A stretch of 64,000 nucleotides of DNA from Streptomyces sp. SA15 (GCF_002291145.1 NZ_NTGE01000024.1:32844-96843); one strand, 5' to 3'; positions 43,657-52,023 are shown, counted from the first letter of the stretch. Numbers and translations are program-made. Notes: a model not told the origin generated them from the sequence alone.

Positions 43657-44021
43657 CAGCACCACACTTCGGAACCGCCCACCTTCGAGACCCTCCAGAC
43701 TGGAAGTCGCGCACCAAGTGGCAGGTGACCGTAGACGAGCGGTGTTCCTCCTGGCGGCCAAGTCGCGGGCCCGGTGCGGTCCTCGAAGGGGGGAGGCCAG
43801 CTACACCCGGCCGGGAACGTGCCGTAACAACCTCACTTGCCGCGTTGCGTAACGGTGGGGGCGGGCATGGATGTGTGCACCGCAGGACGCAAAGCCCCGT
43901 CGTGGGCGGCACAGAACACAACACCGTCGTCTTCCAGGCAGGATCCTTGCCGTCAGTGAGTGGCCCTCTCTGCCGAGGTATGGCAATGAGCTGAAGCGGC
44001 GCGCATGCAAGGCTCTGCAGT
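43657..44021. other. Intergenic region without recognised gene
   Basis: Divergent region between the YtrA operon and a plus-strand membrane protein. No ORF with recognisable domains or clear codon bias was found. Confidence 0.4.
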
Positions 44022-44516
44022 ATGGGGTGGAGTTTCAAGCTGCACGGGGGAATCGCAGCCGGGCTGAGCACCTTGCTGCTGATCCTCGCAGCGCTGACGT
44101 GGCCGCCAGGGACGCTGCCACTGGTGGACTCGCCATGGCTGACGGCGGCGGTCGTGCTGCTTCTGTTCCCGATCTTCGCAGCTGCCGTGGTGCGCGTACT
44201 CCTGACGCGAGCGGACCGCCACTCGGTATGGCTCGCCTTCCGGTGCCTGCCCCGCGCGGTGCAGGCTGCTCTGGGATGCCTGGTCGTCTCGGGACTCGTG
44301 GTGATCCTGGTCAGCATGGCCGGTACGGGGAACCTGCAGTCAGCCGAAATCAGGGACGGCCGGTACTTCGTCCTCGACACGACTCCCTACGAACGCGGGA
44401 GGATCGAGGTCTCGCAGAGCCAATACGTGGCCGTCCTCGAAAGCGGTCAGCGCAGCATGCTCGCCATCCCCGGCATCCTCTTCGCCGCAGCCGCGTATCT
44501 CGCCCTAGCGGCGTGA
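44022..44516 (+). CDS. Membrane protein of unknown function
   Basis: A 164-residue protein with four hydrophobic segments (IAAGLSTLLLILAALTWPPG; WLTAAVVLLLFPIFAAAVVR; ALGCLVVSGLVVILVSMAG; LAIPGILFAAAAYLALAA) and an outer loop with several tyrosines (RDGRYFVLDTTPYERGRIEV). Codon bias is good. No family recognised; it precedes the TrkA-like protein on the same strand. Confidence 0.7.
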   Translation: MGWSFKLHGGIAAGLSTLLLILAALTWPPGTLPLVDSPWLTAAVVLLLFPIFAAAVVRVLLTRADRHSVWLAFRCLPRAVQAALGCLVVSGLVVILVSMAGTGNLQSAEIRDGRYFVLDTTPYERGRIEVSQSQYVAVLESGQRSMLAIPGILFAAAAYLALAA

Positions 44517-44726
44517 GAGTTGCGCCGGGCCGACGCGGGGCTCCGGATGTGAGCGCCGTATGGGAACAAGCCAGGCCGGTCGCGGGCGACCCAGGGCAGA
44601 TCCCACCGACCGGCGGGACGTTGACGTGCCAAGGCGACCCGACGCCGGCCGGATGACCCGCTTTCTCACACACACGGGGTGTCGCTGTCAGGCGCCCGGA
44701 ACACTGACCAGGAGGTCACGGACGAC

Positions 44727-46748
44727 ATGGTCCTCTTCCCACAGCCGACGCGAGGGGTCCCCCAGCCGGGACACATGATCGTGTGCGGTGACGATGCACT
44801 CGCCGAGCGGCTGGCCGCCGAGCTCACGGCGGTGTACCGGGAGCGCGTCACCCTCGTCGTCCCGACCGGACACCGGACCAGCCCCACCGGACCGGCGCGG
44901 ACCACGACGATGTTAGGCCGGGTACAAGCCGTCATGAACCGTACGGCCGGCCCGGCCACCGACGGGGCTTCGGACGCCCCCCAGGTGGTCGAGGCGCCCG
45001 AACTCACCGAGGCTCTCCTGGCCGAAGCGGGCGTACGCGAGGCCGCCGCGCTGGCACTGGTCCATGACGACGACGAGACCAACATCCGCACCGCGCTGGC
45101 CGCCCGCCGCCTCAACCCCCGGCTACGGCTGGTCGTCCGGCTCTACAACCGCAAGCTCGGCCAGCACCTGGAGGAACTCCTCGACCAGGCCGCCGCCCTC
45201 GCCGTCCCCGGTCTGGACCCGGAGGCCCTGGACACCTCCACCACCGTCCTGTCGGACGCGGACACAGCCGCCCCCGCCCTCGCGGCCACCGCCGTCGCCG
45301 GCACCAGCAAGGTCATCCAGGCCGACGGGCTGCTGCTGCGCGCCGCCGAGCGCCTTCCGCCCGGCCACGGCGAGACGGCCGATCCGGGCCTGTGCACGCT
45401 CGCGCTTCTGTCATCGACCACCAACGACCCGGCAGGCGCGGAAGGATCGGACGCCAGCGGCCGAGAAGGACCCATACTGCTGCCCGACGACGACACCGTG
45501 GCCACAAGCACAGGCCACGGCACCGTGGTCCTGGAACAGGTCACACACTCCGCGGCCATCCGCCCGCCGAGGAGACTGGCCGCGCGCGGGGCTCCGCTCG
45601 GGTCGCTGTTCTCACGACGACTGCGCTGGGCCGTGGCCGGGCTCATGACCTGCGTGCTGGCCCTGGCCGTCGCGACCTGGCTGACCAGCGAGCAAAAGCA
45701 TCCACTGCACGCCGGTTACCTCACCCTGCTCGACCTCTTCGCGATCAACGATCCGGCGATCGGCGAACCCACCGCCCGCCAGGTGCTCCAGCTCCTCGCC
45801 GGGCTCTCCGGGCTGCTGCTCCTTCCTGTGCTGCTCGCGGCCGTCCTGGAGGCGCTCGGCACCTTCCGCACCGCTTCCGCACTGCGCCGCCCGCCGCGCG
45901 GCCTGTCCGGCCACGTCGTCCTGCTCGGCCTCGGCAAGATCGGCACCCGGGTGCTTATCCGACTCAACGAGCTCGGCATCCCCGTGGTGTGTGTGGAGGA
46001 GGACCCCGAGGCCCGTGGTATCCCGGTCGCCCGCCGCCTGCGGGTGCCCACCGTCATCGGCGACGTCACCCAGGAAGGCGTCCTGGAAGCCGCCAAGATC
46101 CACCGCGCGCACGCCCTGCTCGCCCTCACCAGCATCGACACCACGAACCTGGAAGCCGCCCTGTACGCGCGGTCCGTCAAGCCCGATCTGAGGGTGGCTC
46201 TGCGGCTGTACGACGACGAGTTCGCCGCGGCCGTCCACCGCACCCTGCGCGCCGCCCACCCCCGCGCCCTGACCCGCAGCCGCAGCGTCTCCACCCTCGC
46301 CGCCCCCGCCTTCGCCGGAGCCATGATGGGCCGCCAGATCCTTGGAGCCATCCCGGTCGAACGCCGCATGCTGGTCTTCGCCGCCCTCAACGTCGCCGGG
46401 CACTCCCACCTCGAAGGACGCACGATCGCCGAATCGTTCCGGGCCGGCGCCTGGCGCGTCATCGCCCTGGACACCACAGAACCAGACGACCGGCTCCCCG
46501 GTCTCTCCGCCACCCCAGCCCATGACAGTGCAGACCGACCCACCGGACTCATATGGAACCTCCACCCCGGCTACGTCCTGCGCCCCCAGGACCGCGTGGT
46601 CCTCGCCACCACTCGACATGCCTGGCCGAACTCCTCGGCCGACATCCTCAGTAGCTGTTGTCGTACCGATCTTGGGGTTTGTCGATCGAACGGGAGTCCC
46701 GATTGGGTGGTGGCGGGGTGCTCGGCGCATACGAGCAGGGCCTCCTGA
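44727..46748 (+). CDS. TrkA-like cation conductance protein (RCK - 2 TM - RCK), altered C-terminus
   Basis: About 640 residues of recognisable protein. An N-terminal NAD-binding TrkA-N domain (PGHMIVCGDDALAERLAAEL; LVHDDDETNIRTALAARRLN), two membrane helices (WAVAGLMTCVLALAVATWL; LLAGLSGLLLLPVLLAAVL) and a second TrkA-N domain (GHVVLLGLGKIGTRVLIRL; ALLALTSIDTTNLEAALYAR). No TVGYG-type filter lies between the helices. Near 46618 one base seems missing: another frame gives LAELLGRHPQ and a stop at 46654, whereas this frame runs to 46748 into IS-flanking DNA. ATG 44727 follows AGGAGG. Confidence 0.82.
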   Translation: MVLFPQPTRGVPQPGHMIVCGDDALAERLAAELTAVYRERVTLVVPTGHRTSPTGPARTTTMLGRVQAVMNRTAGPATDGASDAPQVVEAPELTEALLAEAGVREAAALALVHDDDETNIRTALAARRLNPRLRLVVRLYNRKLGQHLEELLDQAAALAVPGLDPEALDTSTTVLSDADTAAPALAATAVAGTSKVIQADGLLLRAAERLPPGHGETADPGLCTLALLSSTTNDPAGAEGSDASGREGPILLPDDDTVATSTGHGTVVLEQVTHSAAIRPPRRLAARGAPLGSLFSRRLRWAVAGLMTCVLALAVATWLTSEQKHPLHAGYLTLLDLFAINDPAIGEPTARQVLQLLAGLSGLLLLPVLLAAVLEALGTFRTASALRRPPRGLSGHVVLLGLGKIGTRVLIRLNELGIPVVCVEEDPEARGIPVARRLRVPTVIGDVTQEGVLEAAKIHRAHALLALTSIDTTNLEAALYARSVKPDLRVALRLYDDEFAAAVHRTLRAAHPRALTRSRSVSTLAAPAFAGAMMGRQILGAIPVERRMLVFAALNVAGHSHLEGRTIAESFRAGAWRVIALDTTEPDDRLPGLSATPAHDSADRPTGLIWNLHPGYVLRPQDRVVLATTRHAWPNSSADILSSCCRTDLGVCRSNGSPDWVVAGCSAHTSRAS

Positions 46749-46917
46749 ACAGCTCGTTGGTGTCGAATCACCGAGCAACATCAGGAGGCTCTGGTGCCGC
46801 AGTCTTCCGTGCCGATGTACGGGCAGTCCAGTTCCGTCACGCTGGAGTGTGACTGTCGCTCACCGGTTCGGAAACGCCGCCGACAATGGGTTTCGGCAGT
46901 CGCGTTATCCGACGGAC

Positions 46918-47214
46918 ATGACGGACGCGGAGTGGGCGGCGGTACGGCCGTTGCTGCCGGTGCCCGGCTGGATGCGCGGCCAGGGAGGGCAGCCGGAGGC
47001 GTACTGCCACCGGGCGATACTCGATGCGATCCGCTACCTGGTCGACAATGGCATCAAGTGGCGGGCGATGCCTGCCGACTTCCCGCCGTGGGACCGGGTA
47101 TACGCGTTCTTCCGCCGCTGGCGTGACCACTGCATGGTCAAGGAGTTCCACGACCGGCTGCGTGCGAGGATCCGCGAGAGGCTGGGGCGGGATGCGGAGC
47201 CGTCGGCCGGGTGA
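46918..47214 (+). CDS. IS5-family transposase, first reading frame
   Basis: About 98 residues from ATG 46918: MTDAEWAAVRPLLPVPGWM, AILDAIRYLVDNGIKWRAMP, FPPWDRVYAFFRRWRDH. This is the N-terminal DUF4096-type part of IS5 transposases. The stop TGA overlaps the GTG of the second frame, the place where programmed frameshifting usually joins both halves. A possible longer start at 46793 needs a frameshift near 46889. Confidence 0.85.
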   Translation: MTDAEWAAVRPLLPVPGWMRGQGGQPEAYCHRAILDAIRYLVDNGIKWRAMPADFPPWDRVYAFFRRWRDHCMVKEFHDRLRARIRERLGRDAEPSAG

Positions 47215-47708
47215 TCGACTCGCAGTCGGTCAAGGCGGACGCCGTCGTCGGGTCGGACAGCCGCGGCTTCGACGGCGGCAAGCTGATCAACGGACGTAAG
47301 CGGCACGTCGTGGTCGACACCCTCGGCCTGCTGCTGGGCGTGATGGTCACCGCCGCGGATGTCGGCGACCGCGCCGCCGCCCACGTGCTGCTGCGGCAAG
47401 TTGCCGACGCACACCACCAGTTGGAGCTGGTCTGGGCCGACGGCGGCTACACCGGCAGCCTCGTCGAGTACTGCCTGGCCGTGCTCGCCCTGGTCCTGGC
47501 GATCGTCAAACGCAGCGACGACATGCGCGGCTTCGTGGTGCTGCCCAAGCGGTGGATCATCGAGCGGCTCTTCGCCCACCTGATGCGCACCCGCCGCCTG
47601 GCACGCGACTACGAGCGCCGCACCACCAGCGCCGAAGCGATGGTCTACTGGTCGATGATCCTGCTCATGACCCGCCGCCTGGCCCGCTCACGCCCGCAGC
47701 CAGCGTGA
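47211..47708 (+). CDS. IS5-family transposase, second reading frame (DDE domain)
   Basis: 165 residues with catalytic acidic residues in VIDSQSVKADAVVGSD, ELVWADGGYTGSLVEY and the final glutamate region PKRWIIERLFAHLMRTRRLA. It is probably expressed as a fusion with the first frame. The last 338 bp plus downstream sequence form a 510-bp repeat with 51514-52023. Its 3' end overlaps, antisense, the end of a HTH-protein remnant. Confidence 0.88.
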   Translation: MIDSQSVKADAVVGSDSRGFDGGKLINGRKRHVVVDTLGLLLGVMVTAADVGDRAAAHVLLRQVADAHHQLELVWADGGYTGSLVEYCLAVLALVLAIVKRSDDMRGFVVLPKRWIIERLFAHLMRTRRLARDYERRTTSAEAMVYWSMILLMTRRLARSRPQPA

Positions 47709-47880
47709 ACCGGCCCGGCGCGGGCTCGGCCAGCCAGCCGCGCGCGACCAGACGCTTCGCCTTCGACCGCAGTGCTTCCACGCGCGCCACACGTCCATGC
47801 CGAACGCCGCGGCCATCTCCTGGCAGGTCAGCGACCCTTGATGGAGCCGGGCCCGGTCCGCGAGAGCCTTGAGAATGCGC
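47371..47880 (+). repeat. 510-bp direct repeat, left copy
   Basis: Matches 51514-52023 at a constant offset of 4143 bp with two mismatches noticed (47589-47590 region, C versus T; 47841, T versus C). It includes the 3' part of the transposase and 170 bp beyond it. Confidence 0.9.
47665..47880 (-). pseudogene. HTH protein, C-terminal fragment (IS-associated)
   Basis: The minus strand shows ALADRARLHQGSLTCQEMAA and FGMDV, then in a second frame VEALRSKAKRLVARGWLAEP and GRFTLAAGVSGPGGGS with a stop at 47665 inside the transposase gene. The N-terminal part is cut off at 47880. A longer copy is at 51808-52351. Confidence 0.7.
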
Positions 47881-48057
47881 AACTGTCGTAGAAGACCAGT
47901 TCACGGGGGCGGCCTGAGCGCGGAGCCCGGACATCGCAGGGGGCCGACATATATGGCCGTAGAGCGCAGGGCAAAAGCCGTGCGGGCTGCACCATCCCAG
48001 GGTGCCCTTGTCCGGCCCCTCCCGCGCCGAGCCCGGCCCGGTCCCCGGTCCAGGACG

Positions 48058-48894
48058 TCAGGGGGTGAGCTGTTGGTGTCCGATGACGGAGAGCAGTTCG
48101 AGTTTGCTGTGGCTCTCCGTGCCGGGGCGAGTGGTCAGTACCACCAGGGTCTGGGCGCGGTTCTCGGTGTACAGGAGCTGGGCGTCGACGTCGATGCGGC
48201 CGAGTTCGGGATGGAGGATGGTCTTGCAGTCGCCGTAGCGGGCGACCTCCTGCAGTTCCCACATGCGGACGAACTCGGGGCTGTGTTCCTGGAGTTCGGC
48301 GAGGATCCGGGCGGCTCGGGGGGTGTCGCTGCCGGCTGTCAGCGCGGCCCGCAGGCGTGCCGCCTGGGCGCGGCCGTGGCTTTCGTGGGTCTCCTCGGGA
48401 TACACCAGACGCTCGGCCGGGTCCATGAACCAGCGGTAGTAGCCGCTGCGGGCCAGACCGGTGTGGCGGGTCTGGTCGCCGAGCAGCGCGATGGCCAAGG
48501 GGTTCATCGCGAGGGTGTCGACCAGGTCGGTCGTTACCAGGGCCGGGGAGTCGTCCAGGCGGTCCAGGACCCGCAGCAGCGTCGGGCTGACATGTTCGCA
48601 GCGGTGGAAGCGGGCCGGGGCGTTGTGGCCGATGAGGACGAAGAGATGGTCGCGTTCGTCCAGGGTCAGCCGCAGCGCCCGGGCGAGAGCTTCGGTGATC
48701 TGGACGGAGGGCTGCGGAGCACGCTGCTGTTCCAGCCGGGCGTAGTAGTCGGTGGACATGCCGGCGAGCTGCGCGACCTCCTCGCGGCGCAGCCCCTGCG
48801 TACGCCTGCGCGGCCCCTCGACCAGCCCGACGTCGCGGGGGCGCAGCATCTCACGCCGACGGCGCAGGAATTCCGCCAGTTCCTTCTTGTCCAT
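48058..48894 (-). CDS. XRE-family regulator with MmyB-like ligand domain (copy 1)
   Basis: A 278-residue regulator. The N-terminal HTH is RRTQGLRREEVAQLAGMSTD with YYARLEQQRAPQPSVQITEA, and the rest is a MmyB-like domain (LVTTDLVDTLAMNPLAIALL, SGYYRWFMDPAERLVYPEE, LGRIDVDAQLLYTENRAQTL) ending HQQLTP. MmyB relatives usually control an adjacent oxidoreductase gene. ATG 48894 follows GAGGATGGGGG. The CCATGG element lies 41-54 bp upstream. Closely similar to the copy at 58066-58908. Confidence 0.92.
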   Translation of the reverse strand: MDKKELAEFLRRRREMLRPRDVGLVEGPRRRTQGLRREEVAQLAGMSTDYYARLEQQRAPQPSVQITEALARALRLTLDERDHLFVLIGHNAPARFHRCEHVSPTLLRVLDRLDDSPALVTTDLVDTLAMNPLAIALLGDQTRHTGLARSGYYRWFMDPAERLVYPEETHESHGRAQAARLRAALTAGSDTPRAARILAELQEHSPEFVRMWELQEVARYGDCKTILHPELGRIDVDAQLLYTENRAQTLVVLTTRPGTESHSKLELLSVIGHQQLTP

Positions 48895-48931
48895 GCCCCC
48901 ATCCTCGCCGCATCCCGCCCGGCTATCCAGA

Positions 48932-48948
48932 GACCGCCGATCCATGGC
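48932..48948. promoter_or_regulatory. CCATGG operator element A
   Basis: GACCGCCGATCCATGGC at 48932-48948, upstream of XRE copy 1. The same core occurs at the other module control regions (50247-50262, 50769-50785, 58948-58963). Confidence 0.6.
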
Positions 48949-49027
48949 TGAGCCCTCCTTTTCTGCCCGCGCGAAGCCGCTCATACGGCCGACGCCGAGG
49001 GCGGTCGGAGTGAGACGACCCGATGGT

Positions 49028-49350
49028 CACTTGGCTTGCATGACCCGCTGGGAAATTCGCCGGCTGTCGGCGGTGCGCCGCACGCCGTCGGCATGGAAGA
49101 CGGCCCGCGGCGCCGGTCCACCGTCGAGGACGCCCGACGCTTCGGACCGGCCCCGGGCCTCGCCGCTCGCTGGCCGACACGGCGATGTCCGTCGTGTGAC
49201 GGGCGCTCGACGTGCCGTCGGCAATCAGGACGGAGCCGGTCGCCTCCAGTGCGACGACCGGGGCGAAACCGAAGGCGCTTCCTTACCGTTCCGCGTCTTG
49301 GGCGAGGACCTCCCCGAGGCGGGTCGAGCTCGCGTTTGTCCATGATGTAG
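49028..49350 (-). pseudogene. SnoaL-like protein, degraded copy
   Basis: Compared with the intact gene at 50961-51353, the minus strand keeps YIMDKREL (for HIMDDHEL), HTTDIAVSASERR and VFHADGVRRTADSRRISQRV, spread over different frames. The start and middle are lost or shifted. It lies downstream of the SDR gene on the same strand, the same order as in the intact module. Confidence 0.75.
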
Positions 49351-49405
49351 CCCAACGGGGCCGCCGCCTGCGTGCTGTTGTTGCCCGTCGGGCATTTCAG
49401 GTCGG

Positions 49406-50155
49406 TCAGCTGCGGCTGATCATGGCGAGGACGTCGTCGTAGGAGCCGGTGGCCACCGCGTCGCGGATGAACCTGGCGCGCTCGACCACCAGCTCCTTCG
49501 CGTCGGGCTTCTCGCGCAGCAGATCGAGGGTCTCGGTGAGGAAGTCGTCCAACGGCATGGATTGTTCGTTGTCCTGCTGGCCGAGCAGGGTCGTGCGCAC
49601 AGCCGGCGGGACCACCTCGATCACCTGGACGCCGGCGTCAGCACTGGCGAGCTGGATGCGCAGGCTCTCGGAGAAGGAGTGCAGCGCGGCCTTGGTCGCG
49701 TTGTAGGTCGGCGTGATCGGGAGCGGTACGAACGCCAGCGCGGAGGTGACGTTCATGACGACCGCGTCGTCATTGCCCACCAGCAGCGGCAGGAAGGCAT
49801 ACGTCATCCGGATCGTGCCGAGCAGGTTGACCGTGACGTGGTCCTCGGCGGCCTGGAGTCCGGCCGGGTCGAGGAGGTTCTCCAGCAGCTGAATGCCGGC
49901 GTTGTTGACCAGGACGTTCAGCCCCGGGTGGCTCGCCGCCACGGTCTCGCGGGCCCGGGCGATCGAGTCGGGGTCCGCGACGTCGAGGACGAGCGCGTCG
50001 ATGCCCGGGTGCTCGGCCGTGATCTCGTCGAGGAGTTCCTTGCGCCGGCCGGCGACGATCACCTTGTTGCCGGCCTCGTGCAGGCGCAGGGCCAGACCGA
50101 GGCCGATGCCCGAGGTGCCGCCGGTGATCAGGATCGTGTTGCCGGTCATCTTCAT
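49406..50155 (-). CDS. Short-chain dehydrogenase/reductase (copy 1)
   Basis: A 249-residue SDR of the DltE-like group. The cofactor site is ILITGGTSGIGLGLALRL, followed by NVLVNNAGIQLLENLLDP, the serine region VVMNVTSALAFVPL and the catalytic YxxxK in PTYNATKAALHSFSESLR. It starts MKMTGNT at 50155 after AAGGAG. Substrate unknown. The control region behind it carries the CCATGG element (B). The orientation is opposite to what the other copies show relative to the XRE gene. Confidence 0.94.
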   Translation of the reverse strand: MKMTGNTILITGGTSGIGLGLALRLHEAGNKVIVAGRRKELLDEITAEHPGIDALVLDVADPDSIARARETVAASHPGLNVLVNNAGIQLLENLLDPAGLQAAEDHVTVNLLGTIRMTYAFLPLLVGNDDAVVMNVTSALAFVPLPITPTYNATKAALHSFSESLRIQLASADAGVQVIEVVPPAVRTTLLGQQDNEQSMPLDDFLTETLDLLREKPDAKELVVERARFIRDAVATGSYDDVLAMISRS

Positions 50156-50246
50156 GGGGATCTCGCTCCTTCGTAGCGGTGGGGCGGTGAGCGCCCGCAG
50201 CCTCGACCGTAGGGGCGCCCGCGCAGGGGCGGGAGAGGAAGGTTTG

Positions 50247-50262
50247 TCCATGGATCGGCGGT
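50247..50262. promoter_or_regulatory. CCATGG operator element B
   Basis: TCCATGGATCGGCGGT on the plus strand, i.e. the inverse of element A, 92-107 bp before the SDR start. Flanking bases match the SDR leader of the 59-kb copy. Confidence 0.6.
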
Positions 50263-50373
50263 CTCTGCCTCGTGAAGAGACCGCCGGCGGTCGGGCTGGG
50301 CCCTGCAGAAGCTGGACGGCGACCGCGGTCCCGGCCGGGGCGTCTCCCCAGTCCTAGCGAGGTTTCGAAGCCG

Positions 50374-50400
50374 GTGAGGGCGGGCGCAGCCCGCCCTCAC
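50374..50400. terminator. Strong GC hairpin
   Basis: Perfect 12-bp arms GTGAGGGCGGGC and GCCCGCCCTCAC around GCA. On the minus strand it begins at the stop codon of a short coding remnant, so it probably terminates that gene. Confidence 0.7.
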
Positions 50401-50500
50401 CGATTGGGGAGCCATTGATTGATGGCGGCGATACGGATGTGCTCGCTTCGCTGGTTTGGGCTGACGGGTTCGTGACGGCGGTGGGAGGATCTCGGCTCCG
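50397..50500 (-). pseudogene. Unidentified gene, C-terminal fragment
   Basis: The minus strand reads RHEPVSPNQRSEHIRIAAIN then QWLPNR and stops at 50397, directly at the hairpin. The codons look natural, but no family is recognised and the upstream part is not traceable. Confidence 0.4.
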
Positions 50501-50699
50501 CGCCTTCGGGGTCTCCCAGTGACGGTGGTGACCGCCAACGCCAAGACGATCAGTCCCGTTGTGCTTCGCGGGAGGTCGGCTGTCCGCTTCTTCGGGAACT
50601 CCGGCGGGTGATTCGCCTGGATAAGGGTGATCGCGGCCCCAGGTGATCAGAGATTCGGAGTGTTGGATGAGCCGTTCGTAGTCCGCGAAATCGAGCTAG
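50500..50699. other. Short stretch without recognised gene
   Basis: No domain or regulatory structure could be supported here. Confidence 0.3.
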
Positions 50700-50741
50700 C
50701 CAGGACACTCCCGCTAGGGTCCGCAGCTCCTTCTTGTGCAC
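50700..50741 (-). pseudogene. XRE regulator start remnant (module copy D)
   Basis: The minus strand from GTG 50741 reads VHKKELRTLAG, matching the MDKKELAEFL/MHRKELAEFL starts of the intact regulators, with a similar leader (accatggagatc). Everything beyond is lost. Confidence 0.6.
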
Positions 50742-50768
50742 GATCTCCATGGTGGCCGGAAGGGGAGG

Positions 50769-50785
50769 ATCGTCGGTCCATGGAT
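50769..50785. promoter_or_regulatory. CCATGG operator element D
   Basis: ATCGTCGGTCCATGGAT, between the XRE remnant and the deleted SDR gene. It is followed by GATCCTCTCCCG and a leader like that of the 59-kb SDR gene. Confidence 0.6.
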
Positions 50786-50857
50786 ATGTGATCCTCTCCC
50801 GTCCGCGCCGATACCTCCCCATAGTCGAGACTGCCGGGCGCGCCCGGCTCCTGCGGC

Positions 50858-50930
50858 GAAGGAGAGAATCGCCGAGGCCAACGGCGGCTACGACCAGGTG
50901 CTGGCCATGCTGAGCGGCGCCAAGGCCTGA
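50858..50930 (+). pseudogene. SDR gene with internal deletion (module copy D)
   Basis: A gcgaaggagaga leader, as before the intact SDR start, is fused directly to the last codons of an SDR (IAEANGGYDQVLAMLSGAKA and stop at 50930), matching the EAAANGTYDEVLAMLSDYR end of the 59-kb copy. About 700 bp are deleted. The downstream SnoaL gene is intact. Confidence 0.75.
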
Positions 50931-50960
50931 TCCAGCAACGCACAAAATGGAGAGCCGAAC

Positions 50961-51353
50961 GTGAAACCCACGAATCAAGACACCGTCGAAATCAGCAGGG
51001 CCCTGGCGCTGTGGGCGCACATCATGGACGACCATGAACTGGACCGTCTCGGCGAATGCCTCACCGAAGACGCAGTGTGGGACGGCAGCGTCTTCGGCGG
51101 CGACCCGGTCGTCGGGCTGGACGCGATCGCGACCTTCATGAACGCCCCCGGACACGCGAAAGCCCACCATACGACGAACATCGTCGTGTCGGAGGGCCCG
51201 GGCGACGAGGTGCGGGCCCGATCCAAAGGTCTGAGCCTGCTGGAGGGCGGCGGTGTCGCCAGCGTCGTCTACGCCGACGACCTGCGACGCACCGATGACG
51301 GCTGGCGCATTTCCCGGCGGGTCATCCATCTCACGTGGCCACAGCGCCGCTAG
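50961..51353 (+). CDS. SnoaL-like (nuclear transport factor 2 fold) protein
   Basis: A 130-residue single-domain protein: VEISRALALWAHIMDDHELD, RLGECLTEDAVWDGSVFGG, AHHTTNIVVSEG and a final VYADDLRRTDDGWRISRRVI. The cone-like fold is used by polyketide cyclases, dehydratases and small-molecule-binding proteins; the substrate is unknown. GTG 50961 follows GGAGAGCCGAAC. Original partner of the SDR gene in the module. Confidence 0.9.
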   Translation: MKPTNQDTVEISRALALWAHIMDDHELDRLGECLTEDAVWDGSVFGGDPVVGLDAIATFMNAPGHAKAHHTTNIVVSEGPGDEVRARSKGLSLLEGGGVASVVYADDLRRTDDGWRISRRVIHLTWPQRR

Positions 51354-51513
51354 GAGGCCGCTGAATATCGCCGATTCCGGGGCTGGGCTTGAGGCCGTCG
51401 GCGGGGTGGCCGGCGGCCGGGATTGGTTGGGGTGGCGGGTTGTGGGCGTGGTGGGGTGCCTGAAGGGCCTGCACGGTGGAGATGACCCGGTCCGCGGCGA
51501 CCTTCCGGGCGAT

Positions 51514-51851
51514 GCGCCGCCGCCCACGTGCTGCTGCGGCAAGTTGCCGACGCACACCACCAGTTGGAGCTGGTCTGGGCCGACGGCGGCTACACCGGCA
51601 GCCTCGTCGAGTACTGCCTGGCCGTGCTCGCCCTGGTCCTGGCGATCGTCAAACGCAGCGACGACATGCGCGGCTTCGTGGTGCTGCCCAAGCGGTGGAT
51701 CATCGAGCGGCTCTTCGCCCACCTGATGCGCATCCGCCGCCTGGCACGCGACTACGAGCGCCGCACCACCAGCGCCGAAGCGATGGTCTACTGGTCGATG
51801 ATCCTGCTCATGACCCGCCGCCTGGCCCGCTCACGCCCGCAGCCAGCGTGA
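51514..51851 (+). pseudogene. IS5 transposase second frame, 5'-truncated copy
   Basis: Encodes the last 110 residues of the same transposase (VADAHHQLELVWADGGYTGS to the end), with T for C giving MRIRRLA instead of MRTRRLA. The first frame and the first catalytic aspartate are missing. The junction with unrelated sequence is at 51513/51514. Confidence 0.85.
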
Positions 51852-52023
51852 ACCGGCCCGGCGCGGGCTCGGCCAGCCAGCCGCGCGCGACCAGACGCTT
51901 CGCCTTCGACCGCAGTGCTTCCACGCGCGCCACACGTCCATGCCGAACGCCGCGGCCATCTCCTGGCAGGTCAGCGACCCTTGACGGAGCCGGGCCCGGT
52001 CCGCGAGAGCCTTGAGAATGCGC
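51514..52023 (+). repeat. 510-bp direct repeat, right copy
   Basis: Same orientation as 47371-47880, two differences. Ends at gcgc (52020-52023), where the left copy breaks into other sequence while this copy continues through the HTH gene. Confidence 0.9.

Larger units (their letters stand above)
46740..47708 (+). mobile_element. IS5-family insertion sequence (partial boundaries)
   Basis: Carries a two-frame DDE transposase (46918-47708). Upstream, a hairpin with arms GCCTCCTGA and TCAGGAGGC (46740-46789) and a ribosome site plus GTG at 46793 (VPQSSVPMYGQ, RSPVRKRRRQW) suggest a longer, frameshifted start of the first frame. Exact ends and target duplications were not determined because the 3' side continues as sequence shared with the copy at 51.5 kb. 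Confidence 0.75.
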
